From positions 1-8,321 of the forward strand of contig CAYZBF010000045.1 in NCBI GenBank assembly GCA_964476585.1: 8,321 nucleotides of DNA. The letters run 5' to 3'. Both the position numbers and the translations under genes were made by a program. The DNA is from CAYZBF01 sp964476585 (GTDB taxonomy: Bacteria > Hydrothermota > UBA3072). Shown piece by piece: positions 1 to 6,093 of this stretch; the stretch's first letter is position 1, and every line of letters begins with the position of its first letter. Under the pieces are notes generated by a model. That model worked only from the letters and a program-made list of their open reading frames with translations, made no database searches and was not told the DNA's origin.

Positions 1-21
1 ATTAGTTGAGTGGTCTTTACC

Positions 22-65
22 TGACTAACTGACCAACACACCAACGGTCCAACCAACCCACTAAC
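22..65 (+). repeat. Degenerate 8-base tandem repeat tract (NNNCYAAC)
   Basis: Five 8-base units and one half unit follow each other: TGACTAAC (22-29), TGACCAAC (30-37), ACACCAAC (38-45), GGTCCAAC (46-53), CAAC (54-57), CCACTAAC (58-65). The last four bases of each unit are CTAAC/CCAAC-like and nearly constant, while the first three vary. Read on the minus strand the unit is GTTRGNNN. The tract covers the stop codon of the epimerase gene (61-63). The same family recurs at 4815-4912 just after another stop codon. Function is unknown. Confidence 0.8.
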
Positions 66-1026
66 CCTTCCTACCCACCTGCTCTGCTATCCACGGATAT
101 GTCCTTTTGATACCTTCTTCTAAACCTATAGATGGAACCCATCCTAAGACATTTCTTATCAGTGTATTATCGGAATTGCGACCCCTTACCCCTTGTGGTT
201 TAGAGTTTTCGTGTTTTCTCACGATATCTTTCCCTGATACTCTAATGATAATATCTGCTAATTCATTTATGCTAACTAATTCTTCCGATCCTATATTCAA
301 GGGTTCACGGAAGTCCGATTGCATTAATCTATCGGTCCCCTCAATACAGTCGTCAATATAACAAAAGGACCTTGTCTGCCTGCCGTCACCCCAGATCACA
401 ATTTCTCCTGAATTCGAAGCTCTGGCTACCTTCCTGCAAAGCGCAGCAGGCGCCTTTTCCTTACCCCCATCATATACACCATAAGGTCCATAAATATTAT
501 GGTATCTTGCTATTCTTATATCAATTCCATAATCCCTTTTATATCCTTCATAAAGCTTCTCTGAAAATAGCTTTTCCCATCCATAATATTGATCAGGTTG
601 TGCAGGAATAGCATCCCCTTCCACAAGTGCCTTAATTTTAGTGTTTAGTTGTTTATATTCAGGATAAACACAGGCTGAGGAAGAGAAAAATACACGTTGT
701 ACATTATTTTCCATAGATGCATGTAACATATGTATGTTTATTAAAGCATTGTTATGCATTATATTTGCACCTACAGTAGTAATGTAACCAATGCCTCCCA
801 TATCTGCTGCAAACTGATAAACATGGTCAATATCTTCTGTTGCCTTCAAACAGTTTTCAAAGATTCTCAAGTCCAGGGTAATTTTTTCTGAATAATACGG
901 CTCTCTCATAAAACCATCCCACTTTATATCTACAGCTCTAACAAAGTGGCCATCTTCGTAAAGCCTTTTTGCCATGTGACTGCCTATAAATCCACCAGCA
1001 CCAGCAACTAAAATTCTCTTCTTCAT
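61..1026 (-). CDS. GDP-mannose 3,5-epimerase-like NAD-dependent sugar epimerase
   Basis: This is an extended short-chain dehydrogenase/reductase of 321 residues, close to full length for a bacterial enzyme without the plant N-terminal extension. The Rossmann motif GAGGFIG is at residues 9-15 and the YxxxK pair is Tyr148/Lys152. Several segments match the GDP-mannose 3,5-epimerase family specifically: AADMGG (73-78), SSACVYPE with Cys119, GGKEKAPAA with Lys191, and VRGRNSDN (280-287). Cys119 and Lys191 sit at the same spacing from the YxxxK pair as the two acid/base residues of the Arabidopsis enzyme. Family members convert GDP-D-mannose to GDP-L-galactose and/or GDP-L-gulose in the cytosol. 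The ATG start is chosen because the Rossmann strand begins at once and a purine-rich ribosome site (AGGGGGAG, 1030-1037) precedes it. The gene lies 192 bases after its upstream neighbour, with its own candidate promoter. Its TAG stop falls inside an 8-base repeat tract. The product sugar is inferred, and a related 3,5-epimerase acting on another GDP-sugar is possible. Confidence 0.88.
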   Translation of the reverse strand: MKKRILVAGAGGFIGSHMAKRLYEDGHFVRAVDIKWDGFMREPYYSEKITLDLRIFENCLKATEDIDHVYQFAADMGGIGYITTVGANIMHNNALINIHMLHASMENNVQRVFFSSSACVYPEYKQLNTKIKALVEGDAIPAQPDQYYGWEKLFSEKLYEGYKRDYGIDIRIARYHNIYGPYGVYDGGKEKAPAALCRKVARASNSGEIVIWGDGRQTRSFCYIDDCIEGTDRLMQSDFREPLNIGSEELVSINELADIIIRVSGKDIVRKHENSKPQGVRGRNSDNTLIRNVLGWVPSIGLEEGIKRTYPWIAEQVGRKG

Positions 1027-1084
1027 TTTCTCCCCCTTTCTTTAGTCTCAATTATTCTCGCCTCTTCTCAAATTGCAACCACGA

Positions 1085-1116
1085 ATAATACCTACACTAT
1101 TTTCATATTTTGTCAA
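1085..1116 (-). promoter_or_regulatory. Candidate sigma70-type promoter for the epimerase gene
   Basis: On the minus strand a perfect TTGACA box (1116-1111) is followed by TATTAT (1090-1085), which matches TATAAT at five of six positions. The spacer is 20 bases, longer than the usual 16-18, which lowers confidence. TAGGTA, 16 bases after the -35 box, is a poorer alternative -10. Transcription from it would start near 1077 and leave a leader of about 50 bases before the ATG at 1026. The location in the gap between two co-directional genes, after a possible terminator, fits a secondary promoter. Confidence 0.45.
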
Positions 1117-1135
1117 GTTTTTAAATTTATGGCGT

Positions 1136-1162
1136 AAAAATAGAAATAATTCCAGTCTGGAA
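1136..1162 (-). terminator. Weak candidate intrinsic terminator after the WcaI-like gene
   Basis: On the minus strand TTCCA-GAC-TGGAA (1162-1150) can form a five-pair hairpin with a three-base loop, followed by a T-rich run (1149-1136). The stem is short and only moderately GC-rich, so termination may be partial. It lies 57 bases past the stop codon at 1219 and just before the candidate promoter for the epimerase gene. Confidence 0.3.
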
Positions 1163-1218
1163 ATGGCTTATTCTTTACAGTGTAAAAAAGAGTGGGGATA
1201 ACGTTGTAAGAGATTGAT

Positions 1219-2427
1219 TTATATAGAACTCATCAAAGAGAGATATCTCTCAATCACTTTTTCCCTGGTATATTCCTCTTCATAGCCCCTGCGGGCCCTT
1301 CCTCCCATTTCCTTCCTTAATACTTCATTGTGGTAGAGTTCTTTTATCCTCTTTACGAATTCATCAACTGAACCATTATTCACAATAAATCCGCAATTGT
1401 GCTTTTTTATCGTCCAGGAGGTATCACTCTCAGGACCTACATATACAATCGGGCTACCAACAGCCATAATCCCATATATCTTTGAAGGGACTATTACCCC
1501 TTCCCAATTCTCTCGCATTGTAATCAATGAAATATGAGCAAGGTTAAGCCCATAATTCAATTGGTCAAATGGAAGATAATTAAATGTTAAAATATGGGTA
1601 TCCGGGTTATCATCCTTGAATGATAGAACTTCTCCAAACCTGCTTCCTCCACCTCTAAATACAAAAAAGATGTCGTCTAACTCTCTACTCAATCTTTTTG
1701 CACCTTCTAAGATAGTATCGAACTCATTCCCATACCCATGATTACCGGAATAGAGGACAATAAATTTATCTTTTAAACCCATTTCGGAAAGTAAAGGGTT
1801 ATCTTCCCGTTTCATTGGATAAAGACCATCGAATCCACAGTTTGGTATTTCAACAATCTTATCCTCGCTGACCACCTTATTTTTTATTCTTTCACTCAAA
1901 TACGGGCCAAGGCTAAAGATTCTATCGGCATACTGGAATGAAATCTTCATTGCAGAGTTGAGAAAACGATATATGAATCCATCCTCTTTTATTATACCGT
2001 AAGAAACCATTGCATCAGGATAAACATCCCTTACAGCAAGAGAAAAGCGGTATTGCTTGAATATTTTGACAAGGGTTACGATGAATCCAATGAAAGGAGG
2101 AGTAGATATCACAAACAAATGACTCTCTCTGGAGGTCGACAATATCAATTTTAAAAGAAGAACAAGGTAAAATATGGAATGCCTTAAGGACTTCTGAAAT
2201 AGCGTCCTGTTGGAGAAGGCATCTGGGAGGCGATGGATTTCAATCCCTTTAAAAATCTCTTTTTTCTTCAGAGGTTTTCCTGTGGGAACAACATCCTTCA
2301 ATCCTCGTTGGCTAATAACCCGAACCCTATATCCTCTTTCCACAAATCCTCTTGCAAGGGCATAAGCAAATTGCGCATCTGCATCAACATCGGGATAGAA
2401 GAATTGATTGATAATTATGATATTCAT
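1219..2427 (-). CDS. GT4 glycosyltransferase, WcaI-like
   Basis: This protein of 402 residues is a complete two-domain GT-B glycosyltransferase. The N-terminal domain opens with a Rossmann strand and the segment NQFFYPDVDADAQ (7-19), typical of the WcaI/colanic-acid-type subgroup. RDVYPDAM (133-140) is the counterpart of the RDLWPE-type motif of that subgroup. The C-terminal donor-binding domain shows YSGNHG (226-231) and VPSKIYGIMAVGSPIV (313-328). The PSK motif of this subgroup takes the place of the second Glu of the classical EX7E motif. Hydrophobic stretches near 84-95 and 108-122 suggest inner-membrane association. The enzyme should transfer a sugar from a nucleotide donor to a lipid-linked glycan on the cytosolic face; sugar and linkage cannot be read from sequence. 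The ATG is the natural family start, but no Shine-Dalgarno sequence precedes it because a 7-base repeat tract begins eight bases upstream. Confidence 0.88.
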   Translation of the reverse strand: MNIIIINQFFYPDVDADAQFAYALARGFVERGYRVRVISQRGLKDVVPTGKPLKKKEIFKGIEIHRLPDAFSNRTLFQKSLRHSIFYLVLLLKLILSTSRESHLFVISTPPFIGFIVTLVKIFKQYRFSLAVRDVYPDAMVSYGIIKEDGFIYRFLNSAMKISFQYADRIFSLGPYLSERIKNKVVSEDKIVEIPNCGFDGLYPMKREDNPLLSEMGLKDKFIVLYSGNHGYGNEFDTILEGAKRLSRELDDIFFVFRGGGSRFGEVLSFKDDNPDTHILTFNYLPFDQLNYGLNLAHISLITMRENWEGVIVPSKIYGIMAVGSPIVYVGPESDTSWTIKKHNCGFIVNNGSVDEFVKRIKELYHNEVLRKEMGGRARRGYEEEYTREKVIERYLSLMSSI

Positions 2428-2435
2428 TTTTAAAT

Positions 2436-2470
2436 AGTCATTAGTCTACAGTCATCAGTCATTAGTCTGA
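2436..2470 (+). repeat. 7-base tandem repeat tract (AGTCNNN), left of the four-helix gene
   Basis: Five units run in perfect 7-base register: AGTCATT, AGTCTAC, AGTCATC, AGTCATT, AGTCTGA. The AGTC core is invariant and the other three bases vary. The tract fills the gap between the stop of the four-helix-bundle gene (2482) and the start of the WcaI-like gene (2427), where a ribosome site would be expected. The tract on the other side of the four-helix gene (2896-2930) has the core in the opposite orientation. Confidence 0.9.
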
Positions 2471-2481
2471 AATCCAAATTC

Positions 2482-2850
2482 TTAAATTGCTCCCTCTAAA
2501 TATCTTATGAAACCACCAATTAATTTAGTAATCTCTTCCGATTCACTATATAGCGTTTCAAATTCTTCTTTGCTTATATACGATAAATCTAATGCTACAT
2601 AGCGTTGACTCCGAACTTCTGAAACGGAACCTAAAGCAATGTAAAGAAATCGAATAAATTCCTTATCAGTTTGACGCGAATACCCCTCTGCGATATTGCT
2701 CATAACAGAAACTGCCGCTCGTCTTATTTGATCCTTAAGACTCCAGTCTTGTGAAAACTTTTTATTATTACTAAGTTGGTATACCTTCTTTACCAACCCT
2801 CTTGCTCTTCCCCATGCTTTAATATCTTCAAACTTTTCTATATTAGCCAC
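2482..2850 (-). CDS. S23-type four-helix-bundle protein
   Basis: A 122-residue helical protein of the four-helix-bundle family (TIGR02436) named after proteins encoded in intervening sequences of some 23S rRNA genes. Diagnostic segments are FEDIKAWGRAR (7-17) at the start, IRRAAVSVMSNIAEGYSR (42-59), EFIRFLYIALGSVSEVR (64-80) and YISKEEF (91-97), in the usual order and spacing. The length is typical. The start is GTG at 2850-2848, chosen because an AAAGGGG ribosome site lies about six bases upstream and family members begin a few residues before FED. The role is unknown; relatives are thought to bind nucleic acid or act as accessory proteins, but nothing here shows that. It stands alone among glycan genes, outside any rRNA gene, and is flanked by 7-base repeat tracts in inverted orientation, which suggests an inserted passenger. 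Confidence 0.9.
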   Translation of the reverse strand: MANIEKFEDIKAWGRARGLVKKVYQLSNNKKFSQDWSLKDQIRRAAVSVMSNIAEGYSRQTDKEFIRFLYIALGSVSEVRSQRYVALDLSYISKEEFETLYSESEEITKLIGGFIRYLEGAI

Positions 2851-2895
2851 TTATAACCCCTTTATAAAACTTAAACTTACAACTCTACTAATCAT

Positions 2896-2930
2896 TACTG
2901 TTGACTGCTGACTACTGACTATTGACTGAG
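2896..2930 (-). repeat. 7-base tandem repeat tract (AGTCNNN on the minus strand), right of the four-helix gene
   Basis: On the plus strand the units are TACTGTT (2896-2902, degenerate), GACTGCT, GACTACT, GACTATT and GACTGAG (2924-2930). Read on the minus strand the core is AGTC, so this tract is inverted relative to those at 2436-2470 and 4677-4755. Weaker traces in the same period extend from about 2882 to 2938, reaching the TGA stop of the carbamoyltransferase gene (2934-2936). Confidence 0.85.
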
Positions 2931-2933
2931 TAC

Positions 2934-4703
2934 TCATTTTCTCCTAACAATCCACCTCCCCATCACCAAAACATCCATATCCGTTCTTTTAAAGCAGCCG
3001 ATCGCTTCCTCTGGTGTGCATACGATTGGCTCATTTTCATTAAACGAGGTATTCAAAAGCACTGGAACTCCGGTAATATTCTCAAATTCCTTTATTAGTG
3101 ACCAGTAGAGTGGATTGTCTTCTTTTTTCACAGTTTGAAGTCTTCCAGTCCCATTTATATGCGTTACAGCAGGAATCACTTCTCTCTTTTCCTTTTTGAT
3201 ATTATACACCCGTAGCATAAAAGGAGCAGGATAGGATTTTTCAAAATAATCTCCTACTCTTTCATGAAGGATTGAAGGAGCAAAAGGTCTAAAGGACTCT
3301 CTTTTTTTTATACGTGCATTAAGTATATCCCTCATATTCTCCCTTCTCGGGTCAACAACAATACTCCTGTTCCCAAGAGCCCTTGGGCCCCATTCCATTC
3401 GCCCCTGGAACCATCCTATAATCTTACCATCAGCAATTTCCTTTGCTGTTTTTGTACAAAGTTCACCATCTTTAACTTCCTCAACAAGAAACATACCTTG
3501 TGAATCCCTTATTATGTCTTCTTTGATTATTCTTTCTATTCCTTTATTACTGAACTCTGGTCCCCAGTAAGCATCCTTCATAATAAAATCCCTTTTATTG
3601 TCAAGAAGTGTATTATAAACATAGAAAGCAGCGCCAAGAGATATCCCAGCGTCCCCAGAAGAAGGCTGGATATATACTTCCTCAAACGGTGTATTATCAT
3701 AGATTTTTCCATTAGCAACTGAATTATATCCAACACCACCCGCAATACATAATTTATTGCATTTAGTTTCTTTATAAAGATTGTTTAATAATCTAAAGAT
3801 TACATCTTCTGTTAATAACTGAAGCGACGCAGATATATTTTCATGCTTCCGTGTAATAAACTCCTCACAATTTCTTGGAGGACCGAAACGCTCAATTAAT
3901 TTATTTGAATAGACTTTCTCCATTTTTGGAGCCTCATTATTCCACGTCATTGATGTATTGCCCTTATGGTGAGTAAAATAATCAATATTAAGATTAAAGC
4001 CTTTTTTCTCATTTAACCGCACAATATCCTTAAAATCACGAAGGAATTCTGGTTCGCCAAAAGAAGAAAGTCCCATCACTTTATATTCATCACCATATTG
4101 AAGGAATCCAAGATATTGTGTTATTGCAGTATAGAATATTCCAAGTGAATGAGGATAGAAGACATTCCCCAGAATTTTCATCCTATTCCCCTCACCTAAT
4201 CCCCATCGAGTGCTAACAAAATCACCAAAACCATCAATAGAGAGTATGGCGGCTTTTTTAAATGGAGATACGAAGAAAGTACTCGCCATATGAGCAGTAT
4301 GGTGTTCTACATTTATTATTTTTCTCTTAATTGCTGAAGGCTCCTCATTAAACTCTTTTGATAGGGATTCTCCAATACCTTCTATCTTACGCCAATTTTT
4401 TAACCTATCCTTAATCATACCTAAACCTGGCTTATTTTTTAACGCAAACAGGCCCTTTCTTAAGAGATTCGCTTTTACATTCTTTCCTACTGCAATATGA
4501 TCGACGTCTGAAAGAGAAATGTTGGCCTCCATTAGACAATATTTAATAACTTCTTCAGGAAACCCTGCCCAGTGTTTTATTCTTTTAAATCTTTCTTCTT
4601 CAGCAGCTGCTATTAATCTACCATCCTGTATAATACAGGCTGAACTGTCTGGATGATATGCGCTTATACCCAGAATAGTCGTCAGTCTTGAGTCATTAGT
4701 CAT
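2934..4703 (-). CDS. Carbamoyltransferase, NodU/CmcH family
   Basis: A full-length O-carbamoyltransferase of 589 residues. The N-terminal Kae1-like domain begins ILGISAYHPDSSAC (10-23). It carries the metal-site pair His134/His138 in HHTAH, Asp157 in SIDGFGD, AGGVGYNSVANG (321-332) and SSGDAGISLG (348-357) with Asp351. The C-terminal YrdC-like domain shows GRMEWGPRALGNRSI (434-448), RPFAPSIL (472-479) and LLNTSFNENEPI (549-560). Such enzymes use carbamoyl phosphate and ATP, via carbamoyl-adenylate, to carbamoylate a hydroxyl; here the acceptor is probably a glycan sugar or its nucleotide-linked precursor. The first nine residues (MTNDSRLTT) are encoded by a 7-base tandem repeat, and family homology begins only at residue 10. 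The ATG is nevertheless supported by a perfect AAGGAGG four bases upstream. The gene follows the GT4 gene after a 214-base repeat-rich gap. Confidence 0.93.
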   Translation of the reverse strand: MTNDSRLTTILGISAYHPDSSACIIQDGRLIAAAEEERFKRIKHWAGFPEEVIKYCLMEANISLSDVDHIAVGKNVKANLLRKGLFALKNKPGLGMIKDRLKNWRKIEGIGESLSKEFNEEPSAIKRKIINVEHHTAHMASTFFVSPFKKAAILSIDGFGDFVSTRWGLGEGNRMKILGNVFYPHSLGIFYTAITQYLGFLQYGDEYKVMGLSSFGEPEFLRDFKDIVRLNEKKGFNLNIDYFTHHKGNTSMTWNNEAPKMEKVYSNKLIERFGPPRNCEEFITRKHENISASLQLLTEDVIFRLLNNLYKETKCNKLCIAGGVGYNSVANGKIYDNTPFEEVYIQPSSGDAGISLGAAFYVYNTLLDNKRDFIMKDAYWGPEFSNKGIERIIKEDIIRDSQGMFLVEEVKDGELCTKTAKEIADGKIIGWFQGRMEWGPRALGNRSIVVDPRRENMRDILNARIKKRESFRPFAPSILHERVGDYFEKSYPAPFMLRVYNIKKEKREVIPAVTHINGTGRLQTVKKEDNPLYWSLIKEFENITGVPVLLNTSFNENEPIVCTPEEAIGCFKRTDMDVLVMGRWIVRRK

Positions 4704-4755
4704 TAGTCCTCCTTGAATTCTGTCGTTAGTCTACAGTCTTTAGTCATTAGTCCTT
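4677..4755 (+). repeat. Interrupted 7-base tandem repeat tract (AGTCNNN) overlapping a start codon
   Basis: Two blocks are in plus orientation. Block one is AGTCGTC (4677), AGTCTTG (4684), AGTCATT (4691), AGTCATT (4698) and a partial AGTC (4705-4708). Block two is AGTCTAC (4728), AGTCTTT (4735), AGTCATT (4742) and AGTCCTT (4749-4755). They are separated by about 19 bases that hold the ribosome site of the carbamoyltransferase gene, and are out of register by two bases. Block one encodes the first nine codons of that gene. Confidence 0.88.
4708..4714 (-). promoter_or_regulatory. Ribosome binding site of the carbamoyltransferase gene
   Basis: AAGGAGG on the minus strand, a perfect anti-16S complement, ends four bases before the ATG at 4703. 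This fixes the start inside the 7-base repeat and argues against a start at the first conserved family residue (Ile10), which has no start codon of its own. Confidence 0.75.
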
Positions 4756-4814
4756 CATATTTACTCATCGCCACTCTTCTCTAGATATCTCTTTATCCAT
4801 TATTCGCCTTTTTC

Positions 4815-4912
4815 TTACTAATCAACTAATTTACCAATCAACTAATTAACTATCATAACACTACATACTAACTCACTAACCGACCAACCGTCTAACACAC
4901 TAACTGCCCAAT
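4815..4912 (+). repeat. Degenerate 8-base tandem repeat tracts (NNACYAAT and NNNCYAAC)
   Basis: Two subtracts lie side by side. The first has TTACTAAT (4815), CAACTAAT (4823), TTACCAAT (4831) and CAACTAAT (4839-4846), fading through TAACTATC. The second, shifted by two bases, has ATACTAAC (4865), TCACTAAC (4873), CGACCAAC (4881), CGTCTAAC (4889), ACACTAAC (4897) and TGCCCAAT (4905-4912). The second ends five bases from the stop codon of the GT4 gene at 4918. It is the same family and orientation as the tract at 22-65. Together with the 7-mers it fills most of the 214-base gap. Confidence 0.8.
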
Positions 4913-4917
4913 CTCTG

Positions 4918-6093
4918 TCAACCCTCAACCACAGATTTATAAGCCTTAATCATTCTCTCTGCAACCACCTGAATAGAAAATTCTTTTTTTGCTGTTTCTC
5001 TTGCTCTTGCCCCCAAACATTTTCTTTCTTTAGGGTTTTCCAGAAGATATATAACTCCTTTTGCAATACTTTCAGGATTCAAATCTACAATCTTACCACA
5101 ATTGTCATTTGCAATAACATCCCAGATTCCTACTTTCTTTGAAATAACGACCGGAAGTCCAGCAGCCATTGCTTCAACTGTAGCCATACCAAAACTCTCT
5201 GAATAGGAGGGCTGAACAAAGATATCTGATTCGTTTAGGGCATCAAGTTTTTCTTTACCATCCAAAAATCCAGTAAATGTAATAAAATCTTCAATCCTAC
5301 ACTCTTTTATCCACTTCTCAACTTTTTTTCTATATCCTCTGCTATCTGGTCCTGCAATCACAAGTCTTGCCTCAGGATAGCGAGAAACAATAGAAACAAA
5401 AGCACTGATAAGCAGGTTAAGACCTTTTGACCATATCAATCTACCAAGAAACAGTATAATAGTCTTTTCAGAGAGATTAAATTTCTTCCTGAAAGTTTTC
5501 GTTTTAGATTCACCTCTTATTTCTCCAAGCTCGATTCCGTTTGGAACAACTATAGTCTTCTTCAATCTAACCCCTAAATATTTTAGCCCTTTTCTTTCTT
5601 CCTCTGTGGTGCAGTGGATTAAATCAGATTCTTCTAAATTTCTCCTCTCAACTAAGTTTATATATAAACTCTTTTTTAGTCTCCCCTTCATTTTTATAAA
5701 TTCAGGAAGAAACATTCCTCGCGGACTTAAGACATAAGGAATTCCATATTTTCTTGCATAATACCCCCCAACTAATGAATGGAACTGATAGACACCTTGA
5801 ATATGGACTACATTAAAATCCTTTATTCTTTTATCCATATATTTCAAAAGCGCAGGTGAGAGAGAATAGTGAAAGGAGCCAATGATTGGGAAATAATGCA
5901 CCCGGACTCCATCTACAAAAACTTCCTTCCCAGAAGGTATATCATCTCTATTTTTTAGTCCTAATTTAGTTGTCCAAACTGTTACATCTACACCCTTCTC
6001 TACCATCTCCCTGCACAAGTTATGAACTGAATGAATGGGACCACCATATTGGTATGCAGGTAGGTAATATGGAATAAGTTGTAATATTTTCAC
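4918..6093 (-). CDS. GT4 glycosyltransferase
   Basis: A complete GT-B fold enzyme of 391 residues. The acceptor-side domain begins MKILQLIPYYLP and has the glycine-rich loop YGGP (16-19); VVHIQGVYQF (95-104) and LSPRGMF (122-128) are typical of the family. The donor-side domain has FLGRLIWSKG (215-224) with the Arg and Lys that contact the nucleotide-sugar phosphates. The EX7E signature is Glu299 to Glu307 in ESFGMATVEAMAAGLPVV. It should add a sugar to a lipid-linked oligosaccharide with retention of configuration, at the cytosolic face of the inner membrane. Donor and acceptor are not identifiable. The start is GTG at 6093-6091, overlapping the TGA of the preceding gene by four bases (GTGA), so translation is probably coupled; only a weak purine run precedes it. 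The stop codon is followed within five bases by an 8-base repeat tract. Confidence 0.92.
   Translation of the reverse strand: MKILQLIPYYLPAYQYGGPIHSVHNLCREMVEKGVDVTVWTTKLGLKNRDDIPSGKEVFVDGVRVHYFPIIGSFHYSLSPALLKYMDKRIKDFNVVHIQGVYQFHSLVGGYYARKYGIPYVLSPRGMFLPEFIKMKGRLKKSLYINLVERRNLEESDLIHCTTEEERKGLKYLGVRLKKTIVVPNGIELGEIRGESKTKTFRKKFNLSEKTIILFLGRLIWSKGLNLLISAFVSIVSRYPEARLVIAGPDSRGYRKKVEKWIKECRIEDFITFTGFLDGKEKLDALNESDIFVQPSYSESFGMATVEAMAAGLPVVISKKVGIWDVIANDNCGKIVDLNPESIAKGVIYLLENPKERKCLGARARETAKKEFSIQVVAERMIKAYKSVVEG

Noticed and set aside
1..29. Hairpin terminator after the epimerase gene (TTAGT at 2-6 pairing with ACTAA at 25-29)
   Set aside because: Only five pairs plus wobbles, with a long loop and no T-run; it is probably just the repeat motif in inverted form at the window edge.
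107..611. Plus-strand open frames of 84 and 79 codons opposite the epimerase gene
   Set aside because: They are antisense shadows of a gene with full family motifs and show no recognisable protein features.
2233..2433. Plus-strand open frame of 66 codons opposite the WcaI-like gene
   Set aside because: It lies antisense to the conserved N-terminal domain and has no plausible ribosome site or motif.
22..4912. CRISPR array
   Set aside because: The repeats have 7- and 8-base periods with no spacers of 25-40 bases, and there are no cas genes.
4890..4921. TTGACA on the minus strand at 4921-4916 as a promoter for the carbamoyltransferase gene
   Set aside because: No acceptable -10 box lies 16-19 bases downstream, and the hexamer overlaps the end of a coding sequence and its stop codon.
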